Positions 10,953 to 24,727 of a stretch of DNA of 64,000 nucleotides are shown piece by piece. The translations under genes were made by a program, and so were the position numbers. How positions within the stretch are numbered: position 1 is the stretch's first letter; every line of letters starts with the position of its first letter. The stretch covers positions 788,499 to 852,498 of the forward strand of contig NSJX01000007.1 of NCBI GenBank assembly GCA_002286715.1, given 5' to 3'. The notes beneath the pieces were generated by a model. The model ran no database searches, was not told the DNA's origin, and saw nothing but the letters and a program-made list of their open reading frames with translations. The stretch is from Dentipellis sp. KUC8613. Taxonomy: Eukaryota; Basidiomycota; Agaricomycetes; Russulales; Hericiaceae.

Positions 10953-11892
10953 ATGGCCACCGCAGCAGTGCTCTCCCCGCACGACGTGCAGACGACGCTC
11001 AACTACTACAAGCCGTCGGACGAGATCCCGTACAACTACACGTACAAGCGCGACGACGGCCCGCAGACGAACATCGTCCCCGAGGCGCACGATGCCGTCG
11101 TGCACGACATCCGCGGGAAGGAGCAGACCGTGTCGCTCGACACCTCGGGCTTCCAGTTCGTGAAGCACGTCAGCGAGGAGAAGAAGTTCGTCGACGAGGA
11201 CGCGATCACGTCGAGCTATTATAAGGAGGTGGAGGACCTGCTGAAGAGGGAGACTGGCGCGAAGCGCATCTTCATCTTCGACCATACCATTAGGTTCGTC
11301 CGTAGCAATGATACCAATGTTTGCGCAAGAATGCTGAGTGTACCGTTCCAGACGCCCAACTCCCGACGGGGCCAGCAGCGACCAGACTCGTGGACCTGTG
11401 GTAAGTGCCTGACCCATCGCGCAAAGGGGCTCCCAAGCTAAGTGGGATTTCCAGACGCGTGTGCACGTCGACCAGACCTACCAGGCAGGCTTCAACCGCG
11501 TGCGGCACCACATGGGCGACGAGGCGGACCGGCTGCTCAAGTCGCGCGTGCGCATCATCAACGTCTGGCGCCCGATCGAGAACCCCGTCGCGCACCACCC
11601 GCTCGCGGTCGCCGACTGGCGCTCGCTGAACCCCGACGACCTCGTCTCGACGCGCCACCTGTACCGCGACCGCGAGGGCTACACGTTCAGCGTCAAGTAC
11701 AACCCCGAGCACAAGTGGTATTACCTCGGGAACCAGACGCCCGAGGAGGTCATCTTGATCAAGTGCTTCGACTCGGACGAGAGCAAGGCGAGGCTCACCC
11801 CGCATACCGCGTTCCTGGATGCCACGAGCGCCAAGGAGGCACCCCAGAGGCAGTCCATCGAGGTTCGCTGCTTGGTCTTCGACAGCGAGTAG
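10953..11892 (+). CDS. CmcJ/AsaB-like non-haem iron oxygenase
   Basis: A 275-aa protein of the fungal AsaB / CmcJ-like hydroxylase-desaturase family, 2-oxoglutarate-type oxygenases often found in secondary metabolism. Three exons: 10953-11293, 11352-11400 and 11455-11892. The splices give the family segment FDHTIRRPTP and then VHVDQT, whose His and Asp fit the HxD iron site. NVWRPIENPVAHHPLA and a distal LTPHTAF histidine follow, consistent with the third iron ligand. There is no signal peptide or membrane helix, so it is probably cytosolic. The gene stands alone; its neighbour at 12185 is convergent and no biosynthetic core enzyme is nearby, so the substrate cannot be inferred. Family assignment is confident; the reaction is not. 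Confidence 0.85.
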
Positions 11893-12184
11893 AGGATGGA
11901 TTCGGCGCTGGATTGGATTGTACTAGTACGCACAGGGACCACTTGTATGGCATACATGTTGTTGTAGGATTTATGGATATGCACTTGACTTTCGGCTATG
12001 GATAAGGTCACTGTCAATGGATTGGGGACATGTGGGTGAACGATGCAAGCTGCGTGCCGCGGAGGCCTATGTGTGAGCTGGGTGCGAGCGACCTCGCGTG
12101 ATGCATTGCAAAGCACGAAATATTGTTACATGAATCTTTGAGTCAATGGTATGTTCCTTGAGAGTCAAGCAATCCTACGTGGTA

Positions 12185-14869
<2,685 letters not shown>

Positions 14870-14910
14870 GGAGGAAGGAGTGGATTAATGGAAAGGGGTC
14901 AGAAGGGGCT

Positions 14911-14917
14911 TTATATG
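14911..14917 (-). promoter_or_regulatory. TATA box of the alcohol oxidase gene
   Basis: Read on the minus strand the sequence is GCATATAAAG, 42 bp before the ATG at 14869. The rest of 14870-15208 holds this promoter and the 3' end region of the deoxyhypusine hydroxylase gene; nothing else is seen there. Confidence 0.55.
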
Positions 14918-15208
14918 CAGTCGTGCGCAGACCCGAAGAGAACGCCCGCGCCCGATTAGAAAACGTGCTCAGACAGCCCGGCCGCTTCCGGTCAAGAAGG
15001 TCGTTAGGCCCCCGTCGAGAACCAGCTTGCGAATCACCAGACTCGTCTTGGCCCAACACGCATTCCAACACAGCGCCGACAATGTCAGCACGAGTCCTTC
15101 CGTCTCCAACCACAGTCAGCTAGGATAAAGGATACAGGCGCACCAAAATACAATCTTATCAAATACAGTTAGAATCTGCTACCATCCGTGTTCCTTCCTC
15201 GGACCCTT

Positions 15209-16487
15209 CTATGCGTCGACCGTGGTCACCGCATGTGTCTCCAGCCCGTCTGCGTACTGAAACTGATCCGAATTCTCATACTAAGGCCAAGTTAGTCACC
15301 ATGGCACCAACACCCATGAGAGTAGAGCTAACCTCGAACATGTCAAGAGCAACCTGACAACTCTCCTTCACAACAACGGGCGCGTCGTCCCGTGTCATGT
15401 ACTCTTTCAAGTGTGGGAACACCTCTGGAGTGGCAATGCCTCCAAGAGCCTCCGCAGCCTCGTGCCTGACCATATCAGATTCATCGTTATTCTGCAGGAC
15501 CTTGATCAAAGAGGGCACAGAGTGCGGCGACAGCAGCTGCCCAAATACAAATGCAATTTCATGTCTGAACGAACATGTGAGCTTAGGGGCGCTTCGTTGA
15601 AAGTCTGGCCACACATACTTGAACAGTGCACTATCGTCTGTGAACCCTGCTGCGAGCGCGTCGACCGCCTCGGGCGTGCCGATATTGCGCAGCGCAAACA
15701 TGGCTCGATATCGTTCGAAGAGCGGAAGCTTCGTGTCCAATAGCCTTGACTGGAGTTCCGAGATCGTTGCTTGGCTTAGGTCTTGGGGTTTGGGCTTCCC
15801 TGCCAATAAGCCCGATGTCGGCGGTGCCGGGTCTATTGAGGTAAATACCCTGAAAATGCGTCATATCAGCATTGGTGCATGAATTTCCTTGCACATACGC
15901 ACGGTATTTCTTCCTGCTGCTGTTGTTGCGAATGATGCCGTCGCCCCTCTTCCGAGTGGTCCCACTCGATCTTAGCAAGGGCAATCTCACAAGTTTCTCG
16001 AACTGCCCTGTTGGGGTCAGTGCTGTATTTTTTGAGAATGGGCAAAGCAGATATCGCCGAGATGGCACCCATAGCCTCAGCCGCCTGCAGAGATGTTTGA
16101 TTAGATTGATGGCAATGCAAGTTGCGATAAATGCGCACCTCATGCCGGACCATGGGGTCCTCAGACTCATCTGCGAGCACTGTATTCAGCGTCGGCAGCG
16201 CTGCCTCGTTCTTAATTTGGCCAAGACAGTAGGCGAGCTCATGCTTGAGCAGCGCAGACGGATCCGCAAACCCTGTACATAAGCGGCATTAGATGACATC
16301 CCCTGACTTTCGAGCTGAAGCCCACCGAACCTTTTGAGATGATGCGGATGGCATCTTCGTTTTTGAGTGCTTTCAGGGTGAACAGCGCACGAAAGCGGTT
16401 GTGCAGGGGCACTTTTCCGGAGCGGTTGAGCAGGACGGACTCGAGATTGTCGAGCTCCGTCTGCGAGACGACAAGTTCAGCCACCAT
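15209..16487 (-). CDS. LIA1: Deoxyhypusine hydroxylase
   Basis: Di-iron HEAT-repeat enzyme (about 335 aa) that completes hypusine formation on eIF5A in the cytosol. It shows two symmetrical halves of HEAT repeats. The four His-Glu metal-binding dyads are visible: [12 protein letters not shown] and [11 protein letters not shown] in the N-half, [11 protein letters not shown] and [12 protein letters not shown] in the C-half. The two halves are joined by a linker containing a run of five glutamines and EE. Introns fall inside or next to the HE motifs and keep frame. The last exon adds [16 protein letters not shown] and ends at 15209. The start at 16487 gives MVAELVVSQ and the normal family length. 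The gene is divergent from MRT4 across 65 bp. Identification is firm. Confidence 0.93.
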
Positions 16488-16552
16488 GGTGAAGAAGGAA
16501 GAGATTTTGGTTATTTCCTTTTCTGGACCTCATCGACTTACGCCTCTACACC
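16488..16552. promoter_or_regulatory. 65-bp bidirectional promoter, DOHH / MRT4
   Basis: Only 65 bp separate the two divergent start codons (16487 on minus, 16553 on plus). The stretch contains pyrimidine-rich tracts but no clear TATA box. The transcripts must either start within it or overlap in their leaders. Both genes serve translation, so co-regulation is plausible but inferred. Confidence 0.6.
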
Positions 16553-17560
16553 ATGCCAAAATCAAAAAGACAGAAGCTCGGTACGGTGTCCCCTTATCCG
16601 CCTGCACCGTCAGTTCTGATCTGTTGATGCCTCACAGTATCCCTCACCAAGGTCTCGAAGAAGACCAAGGAACAGAAGGGGGCTCAGATTACCGAGGTGC
16701 GTGCGTTTCTGCAGATGCACTTCGAGCGAAGTCCTGATATCGCGCACTGGCAGGTGCAAGCCAACACTGAAAAATGGAAGTACTGCTGGCTGTTCGCAGT
16801 AGGAAACATGCGTAATTCGCATCTTAAAACCGTCCGCAGACTATGGAAAGAGTACGCCCCTGCCTTCCGCTGCGCGGTTTCCTTCGGCATGAGGCTCATG
16901 TATCCTTAATATCAGCACTGCACGGATATACTTCGGTCGGGGAGCGGTTATGGCAAAAGCTCTGGGGTCAACACCCGAGACAGAGCACCGCCCAGGCTTG
17001 TCAAAGCTTGCGACAGTGAGTTCCGCATCGCACCCCTCTGTGTCCATATTCACGGCGCTCACACGGCACGTTCCTATCAGCAAATCAAAGGCCAAGTAGG
17101 CCTTTTCTTCACCGACTCTGAGCCCGACGAAGTCATCGAGTGGTTCAAAGACTTCCGGCAGTCCGACTTCGCGCGCGCGGGCAACCGCGCGTCGCGCACC
17201 GTCGTGCTCCCCGCGGGCCCGATCATGCGCCACCACTCCGACCCGCCCGAGCCCTTCCCGCACAACGAGGAGCCGCAGCTGCGCAAGCTCGGGCTGACGA
17301 CGGTCATGAACAAGGGCGTGCCCTCGCTCGAGAACCCGCACAAGCTGTGCGAACAGGGCAAGGTGCTGACGCCCGAGCAGGCGCAGCTGCTCAAGCTGAC
17401 CGGCGTGCAGATGGTGGAGTTCAGGGTGGGCCTGAAGGCCCGCTGGGACGCCGCGACGGGCAATGTGGTCCAGATTGACGACCCGGCGTTTGCGGTGGAG
17501 GGCGATGAGGGTACGGGTAATGCGGACGAGGACGCGGACGAGGCCGCGATGAGCGAGTAG
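16553..17560 (+). CDS. MRT4: Ribosome assembly factor MRT4 (uL10-like)
   Basis: Nuclear/nucleolar paralogue of ribosomal stalk protein P0 that holds the stalk site on pre-60S particles before P0 replaces it. The start at 16553 gives MPKSKRQKL; the splice then gives VSLTKVSKKTKEQKG, as in the family. Further on are KWKYCWLFAVGNMRNSHLK, ARIYFGRGAVMAKALG, and QIKGQVGLFFTDSEPDEVIE. The last exon (C-terminal half) is a single open stretch with VLPAGP, PQLRKLGLTT and KLTGVQMVEFRVGLKARWD. The C-terminus is a short acidic tail ending AMSE. About 250 aa, with four introns in frame. It lacks the P0-type acidic stalk-binding end (EESDDDMGFGLFD type), as expected for MRT4. Confidence 0.93.
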
Positions 17561-17930
17561 ACTGCGATTCTGACGTGGTGTGATCTTTGGATGTGTATTT
17601 TCCCGTTTACTTGTCTTGTTTGCTACGACTAGGTTTTCAAAAGTATTGTATACGTACCCGGTTCTGGGTCTGCCCGTGTAGCTGCGATGCATGCGCCATC
17701 GATGGCGTGCTGTTAGACCTACCCATGCATGTGGGAGTCAACCACAACATCGATGGATGCTTGTATGTGGGAGCACGATACAGTACCCGTTGCCGGGCTC
17801 GATATAGTAGATAATCGGTCCTCATTACAAGTGCGCCGCTTTTATAGGAACCACCATGTGGTTTCCCCACATCTCGCTCTTCGGGCTTGCCGCCCAGATT
17901 CCCCTTCAGTCTCACCCTCCGACCACGACC
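17561..17930. other. Intergenic region with a TATA-like site
   Basis: Holds the 3' region of MRT4 and the promoter of the S9 peptidase gene. TTTATAG at 17841-17847 is a possible TATA box. An in-frame ATG at 17856 lies only 9 bp after it, so the ATG at 17931 is the more likely start. Confidence 0.45.
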
Positions 17931-20721
17931 ATGAGCGCCGCGAAGAACTTCACGCTCAAGACGGGCGACGAGGTGTTCTCGCCGCGGGACCTGATTGAGC
18001 TCGCCCGTCCCGGCACAGGAGCAGCGAACCCGACAGGCGACCTTGTGCTCGTGCCGGTGTCCAAATATTCCTTCGACACCAAGAAGTGCGTCCTACAGTC
18101 CTCTTATCGGAAGTGCTCGTTCGCTGACGTGCAGAACAGGAACACCAAGTCGATCTTCATCGCCCCGCTCGAGTCATCCATCGAGCCGCTCGAGATACCC
18201 CTCACCAGCGGCGGCGAGGCGTTCTGGCTCGACGCGCAGACCGTCGGACACGTCGTCACGAACGAGGGCGAGAAGAAGGCCTCCCTCTACGCCATCTCGC
18301 TCCAGATCACGCCCGAGAAGCTGACCGCGCCCGAGTCGCCCGTCCTCGTCGGCACGTTCCCGACGTCCTCCGTCACGAACTTCCGCTACAGCGCGAAGCC
18401 CGGCGTGCTCGTCTTCTCGGACAACGTGTACGACGACGGTAACCTCACGAGCGTGCCCAAGCACGACGAGGAGTGGGAGAATAGGGGCAACTCGGCGTTT
18501 GTTTATGATGATGCCTATGAGCGGCACTGGGACACATACGTCGGGCCCAAGAAGGCGTCGCTGTTCGGTGTCAAGGTCTTCGCCGACGCGAAGAAGAAGT
18601 GGCATCTTGAAGGCGACTTCACAAACCTCCTGACGGACAGCAGACATGTAAGTGCAGCGAATCTCCGCGCGACGGGATCTGGCAGGCCGGTGGTTGACAT
18701 GTTGTGAACTATGTGCAGCACGCGCCGGTGGAGCCCTTTGGCGGAACCGACGATCTCGACGTGTCGGACCGCCATGTCGTCTACACGACGAAGGATCCCG
18801 AGCTTCCGGAGGCATGGCACACCAAGCAGAACGTACGTCCCGTGACCGCGCATACCCCGCAGGCTGTCTCTCATGTTGACACCTTCGCGTCTAGGTTTAC
18901 ATTGTCGCCCTCGATGGAAGCGAGAAACCGCGCGAGCTGACTTCTGGACAACAAGGTGCTACGCACGCACCCGTGTTCAGCCCGGCCGGAGACAAGGTGG
19001 CATGGCTGGAGCTCGACAAGGATGGCTACGAATCCGACCGGTATTTCTCATGTTTACTCGCGTCTTTACGCATTCTCTGATGCAGTCGCCCGTTGGTCAG
19101 TTCCCAAGTCGTCATCTACGATCTAGTCAAGGATGTTCGCTTCACCGTCACCCAGTACTGGGACCGCTCGCCAGACGCGCTTGCTGTAGGTTCTTCCTGA
19201 CATCTCAGTATCACCCTGCTCACAGGCACTTCAGTTCTCCACGGACTCCGACTTCATCTACCTGACGGCAGGCGACCACGCCCGGAACAAAGTCTTCGTC
19301 CTCCCCGTGCCCCCGACCCCCGACCAGTCGACCACGAATCTCGATCTCCAGCCGTACTACACCCCGCGGCCTATCACCCACAGCGGCGCCGCTACCGGGC
19401 TGCAGACCCTCTCCAATGGGCGCATCGTCTACAGCCTCTCCTCCGCCGTCAAGCCGAACGACGTCTTCCTCATCCGCGGCCTGCGCGAGCTCGAGGCCGA
19501 GCTCGAGCGCACGCACTCCTACCGCGCGCTCGAGTGGAAGGCCCGGCCTGTGCAGGTGACGCGCTTCACGGTGGACGCGCTGCGCGCGAAGCACCTGCAG
19601 CTGGGCGAGGACATCTGGTTCAAGGGCGCGGAGGATAAGGACGTGCAGGGGTGGGTGTACAAGCCGAAGGGATATAAGGAGGGCGAGGGTAAGAAGTGGC
19701 CTGCGATTTTGTTCATCCATGGCGGACCGCAGGGCGTTTGGGATGATCGGTGGTCGACGAGGTGGAACCCTGCTGTGTTCGCCGAGCAGGGCTACTTTGT
19801 CGTGGCTATCAACCCCACTGGCTCGACGACGTTCGGACAAGGTATTCACTCACTACTCGACGCCTGTGCTATCAAAATTCCTGACTGTCCTCGATTTAGC
19901 CTTCACCGATGCCATCGCGCAGGACTGGGGAGGAAAACCGTTCGTGGACCTGCAGAAGGGCTGGAAGCACGCGCTCGAGAAGTATCCCGATATCGACGCG
20001 GACCGCGCGGGTGCTGCTGGCGCCAGCTGGGGCGGCTATGCGATCAAGTGAGCACACTCTTGATACCCCATTGCAATATCCCGTTTACAATGCGTCTTTG
20101 TAGCTGGATCCAGGGCCACCCTGAGTTTGGGTTCAACTTCAAGGCACTTGTTTGCCACGATGGTGTCTTCGACGCGGAATACAACGGTTACTCCACCGAC
20201 GAGCTGTTCTTCGTGAGTGTAGCCTGTGTCTGTTCTTGATCGAAGTCTGACATGTCCTGATAGTTCAACCACGAATGGGGAGGGCGCCCATGGGACGCCA
20301 AAGCGAAGGAGATTTTGGCCAAGTTCAACCCGACGAAGTTTGTGCACCAGTGGTCGACCCCGCAGCTTGTGATCCACGGCAGCAAGGATTACCGCCTTCC
20401 CGAAACCGACGGCATTGGTGCTTTCCACGCCCTGAGACAGTACGTGGTGCCCCTTTTCTCTCACTTGTAGATGCCCATATGCGTTTGACATGCAGGCGCG
20501 GCGTGCCGAGCCGACTTGTCATCTTCCCGGACGAGAACCATTGGGTTTTGAACCACGGAAACAGGTACGGCCCAGCCGTCTCTATCTGCAATCTACGTAC
20601 TAATTCATGTTGCACATCTAGTCTGAAATGGCACTACGAAGTGTTCAGATGGTTAGATCTGTACACCGGCAAGGAGGTCAAGGAGGGCGACAACGTCGAG
20701 GTTGTGCGACTGAAGAACTGA
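17931..20721 (+). CDS. Dipeptidyl-peptidase V-like serine peptidase (S9)
   Basis: Prolyl-oligopeptidase family enzyme of about 700 aa. The N-terminal part is a beta-propeller-like region (blocks such as SIFIAPL, GVLVFSDNVYDDG, VYIVALDGSEKPRELTSG and HAPVFSPAGDKVAWLELD). The C-terminal alpha/beta-hydrolase begins near WPAILFIHGGPQGVWDDRW. The catalytic serine is in GASWGGYA. The aspartate is in HGSKDYRLPE and the histidine in FPDENHWVLN; all three are present. The start at 17931 gives MSAAKNFTLKTGDEVFSP without a signal peptide, suggesting a cytosolic enzyme. A 25-aa upstream extension from 17856 is possible, but it is proline-rich and not a convincing signal sequence. There are nine or so introns, all in frame. 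It cleaves dipeptides from peptide N-termini in characterised relatives. Confidence 0.88.
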
Positions 20722-21943
20722 CACCCTATCTCTCGAAGGGCAATTTGCGACATTTGCACGTGTAATATAAGAACAGAATGGACATTGCTATTTGTAACTT
20801 GACTACTTCAAGGTTGTGGGTGTATTTCTTTCACGTCCGAGACACCTATATGTACGTGCCAGTCATCGAAATACGCTGACCTCTCCAGGACGCCTTGGGA
20901 ATTCAAGCTCCTCGCATCAAAACGGCTCCTCTTCGTTCAGCATCCGGCTCTCTACCTCATCCTTCTTCATCCTTCCTATTTCCTGGCGGCCGAGCACACC
21001 TTGTGCAAGAGGACTTTCCTCCCGCACTCCCTCCTTCAGTCCACGTGCTTGTTTATCTAACGACAGTGAGGGATCCAAGTTCTAGGGTATTGTGATCAGC
21101 ACGAGTGCACACTGCGCAATCGCAAGTCGAACACACATGAGGGGGAGATCGCAGGTACGTGTCATTGGCGCTTTCATCGATGACCGGAGGCCGTCCAACG
21201 ACATGCTCAGCTTTGTTGAATGTCTGAGACTCATCTGTAGGCTCAACTGCTCTTCTGGTATGCTTCGACACGCCGCGGACGTGGTCCGTGTTTGAACTGC
21301 TGTTGAGTGACATGATGGGATGAAACTGCTGGATATTAGGGATACAGCGCGGTTGATTTATATCGAGGAGGTTTGGCGGATGTGGCTTCTAGGCGTCATG
21401 ATGATGTCAAGCCGCGCCAGTGAAGGTGGTCTACAGTGGATCTCACTGCGCATTCTTACCTCCACTTTCTGTGTTTCTCGCATAATTCATCATGGACACC
21501 GGGTTAAAAGCACCGAGGAAATTGCAGCTTGTGACTTATTTACGCGACTCATCTCATCACCACTGCCTGAAGACGAGTCGATGACATGCGGCAAGTGTAT
21601 CCGTAGCGCGAGGAGCTGACTGTCGCGAAGTCCATAGTACTACTGCTTCACAAGAAGCAAATAGTGTAGCGTTTCTTCCCCGTTGACCAAGTGTTAGGTA
21701 TTCCAAGAATTGTTGAAAGTATAACTTAGAAAATAAATCAATAATCCGTGAATTCCAGCCATTGAATGTCCCGGACTGCTCCTGTATATATCCTTGAATG
21801 AGGGTTCAATGGTGGACTATGCCGGTCACTTCGGGCCCCATCTTGCAAGATATGACCATACTGTTACAACAATGCAGGATTTCGATTCACACAAACCTAT
21901 AGCTTCTCAATATATGATGTGCTCTTCCTGCATAAACAGTCAC
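20722..21943. other. Intergenic region
   Basis: About 1.2 kb between convergent genes. A minus-strand frame of 86 codons (21053-21313, starting MSLNSSSNTDHVRG) is hydrophilic and unrecognised; it could be a small gene, but nothing supports it. Otherwise nothing is seen. Confidence 0.4.
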
Positions 21944-23423
21944 TTACAGACGGCGAGCGGGTAAGCGTTCCAGGGCCTTTTCGCTGGGGGCGGGGCTCTC
22001 CAACGGATCCCAATCTCCTAGTTCCACCTGGATCGGCGAGGCCCTGCCAGTCATAGAGAAGAGGCCAACGCAGGGATCCTCAGGTGCGTTCGGCGATCGT
22101 GCAAGTGCGACTTCTGATGCGCGGATGCTCAGCAAGCACCGGTTCAACGTGATGGTGAAAAGAGACCACACAAAGCTGGTGGCATTTTCAGCGTTCCGGG
22201 CAGTGGTGCTGGGAAAGAGCAAAACGCACTAAGATACCATAAATGTTCGTGAAGGATCTCCCTTCGCCGCAAAACCGATGTTGACCAGCCGCAATATCAA
22301 AAGTACCTATGTTGAAGAGTGCATTGGATATTCGACAGGATTACTAGCGTGAGGAGAGCTAGCTTACAAAGAAGAACAGCAAGCCATCTTCGTGGAGTAT
22401 GTTGGCCATTTTAGCGTTCCCATCCCGCGGACGAGAGAAGCTGCTGTAGGTGCTAAGCCCGAAGATGAGAAATTCATAGATCATCTGAAATTCTTTAATC
22501 AGAACAACGTGCCAAATATCGAACGTAAGCATCGTACCGGCGGGATCCAAACAGCAATGTACCAGGATGTGGTGGTGGTAACGACGCACGTCTGGACCAC
22601 AGGGTTCCATTGGACGCTTGCTATTTGATATCACTGCTATCAGACTCAACGCTGAAGGACTGAGGGAAGACGTACGAGCCAGGACTACTACGGCGCCGAT
22701 CATAGTTCCGACTGTAGACATGGTCGTGAGGACGAAACCAACGATGGCCGTACGAACTATGACCTGTCGGGAGGTGTCAAATCACGAGTATTTCGAGAGA
22801 ATATGCAAACCATACTCTGTCGAAATCCCACAGAAGAAGCACGCGGTGAAGGACCAAGACGTTTGCCAGGCTAATCGAGCAGACGCAAATCATAGACATC
22901 GTCGAGAGAAAGCCCTTGCAACTTTGCGTGTGGTAACTCAGTATCAGCTGGAGTCGCTCCCTGCCAAAGCAACCATCGAACTCTTACAACTGGGCAATGA
23001 GAGATTAATTATGTTATGTGGCAAAGATCATGAGGTTCTCACTTGGGAAGAAAATTCAATCATGTTGAAGCCGCAGAGCTCTGTATTACTGTTACTCAAC
23101 AAAGCCTAAATACGGACAGCAAAACGAGGTATACCCACCGTTTGCAACCAAGATCAAGCATAATGCGACGATATACCTATTTGCAAGAAATGCCCATTTA
23201 GCAAATGAACGCGGCGCCTTCCAGATAAGCCGTATTTCGTCTGGCAACGTGAGGATGTGGTCGTAGATGAGAGCAACGAGACCAATAGCTGGTCAAAGTT
23301 GTCTGAGACGAAGATTTTGAGGATAGTGTGAGTTGGCTCACCGCTCAGATACTTCGTAGCATAGGTGCTCTGAATTGCGCTGATCAACTCCCTCTCAATA
23401 TCTGGTCCCAGCGCTGAAGTCAT
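21944..23423 (-). CDS. DUF6533 domain membrane protein, gene 1
   Basis: Multi-pass membrane protein of the basidiomycete DUF6533 family, function unknown. From the start at 23423 the N-terminus reads MTSALGPDIERELISAIQS. A splice then gives the diagnostic segment LIYDHILTLPDEIRLIWK, with FLANRYIVALCLIL after it. Further helices are FLSTMSMICVCSISLANVLV, VRTAIVGFVLTTMSTVG, a region reading KMANILHEDGLLFFF, and a last exon with SFVWSLFTITLNRCLLSIR. The C-terminal tail is hydrophilic and ends ALERLPARRL. The junction between about 22209 and 22290 is not resolved: the best local splice would need a 29-nt intron and the phases do not fit, so a lesion or a different exon there is possible. The domain call is firm; full intactness is not. 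Confidence 0.72.
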
Positions 23424-24727
23424 TTGGCCAGAACCCGTCTGAAGAATCGTGAGGGAATGTGGAAGGAAGCCAGTTCTGCAGAAGAAGAATGTAAAGAATG
23501 TGACCAGCACTATCGAAGAACCAGTCTTCCTAGGGAGAAAAAGCAAGCTCAGGACAGCGGTGAGTTGGCAGACTGGGAAGCCAGTCACAGAAAGACGGCA
23601 TGCCCAGTCTACTGTTTTAGATGCTGAAGGCTTTTCTAATGTCCGCCCGGGCCTCATAACGTCCTAACCCCGAGAGGGAGAGAAGATCAGAATCAGACAC
23701 ATCAGTGGTTACTTATGGAAACAGATCATCTCGTCTCTGAAGGGAGCAAGGGTCTTGCGATCTGCGGGTTAGGATCGAGCTCGAGACTCATCACCATACA
23801 GTTCCAGCGATCATATCCCCTGCCTGATTCGTATACATGCCTTCCCATCCATTGCATCTTTGAACGCACACTCGAAAGCACCGACTACGTCTGGGAGTAG
23901 GAACATTATCATATGCAGGGCTCGAAACATGGAACCCTTACCTACTGATCTTACACACGAAGGACTCCATTCCTAGCCGCTCACACACACAGAGTTTGTA
24001 GAAACCTGACTGAATACGGCATTCCTCGGAAATGCAAGGGCGAGAGACGTGCATCGTGGAATCTGTTTGCTATCACCGTTCCCAGCGCTACGGAGACCAT
24101 GTCCATCGCGGGCCGCCAGGGGCAAGCTTCATCGCTCCACACAAGGGTCTCGTCCTGCAGGGTAAAAATGATCATATCAGCAACGGTACGTCCTTCGCGT
24201 GATGGACAAGCTACAGTTCACAGGTTGCCAGAAGGCTTATAATAAGCAGCCTGCAGCTACATACCGAAGAACGCCGCACTAGTAAAGGGCATATTTGCAG
24301 TCAATACTTTAGGTGCAGAAATGCCGGTTGACGATAGCAGATGTTCCTTGACTTGCTAGATTGTCCGATAGCCATGTATCAGTACTCACAAGCGCCATGT
24401 ACTGTACAACGCTTTCAAAGCACCAGAGTGACTACCCTGAAACTGCTCGCCAGTTCCTCAAACGCTCTGTGGAGCCATTGACAGCAAATCGAGCGCTCGT
24501 CTTGTAGTTCAAAAAAGGCGCGATGTGTGTGTTGCTAATTTGCTGCAATGAGAAGACCAGACTCATGGTCCAGATGGGGGGAGGGCAAGCAGATGAAATT
24601 TAGGCGTAGAGGTGTTGTCGCCCAAGGCTGAGTGAGGTGAAGAACAAAGCGCGAAAGCGTGGGAACGGAAAATACCGAGTGTCGCGTCAATGATTCGACG
24701 CGGTCAGCAACAGCTCATTGAACGACG
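23424..24727. other. Intergenic region
   Basis: About 1.3 kb between two divergent genes, presumably holding both promoters. Open frames are short and unrecognised. No RNA gene or repeat was found. Confidence 0.45.

Noticed and set aside
17856..17930. Upstream start of the S9 peptidase gene
   Set aside because: It lies 9 bp after a TATA-like site and adds a proline-rich stretch that is not a good signal peptide. It remains possible.
21053..21313. Minus-strand 86-codon frame as a gene
   Set aside because: Hydrophilic, unrecognised, and no convincing downstream exon could be joined.
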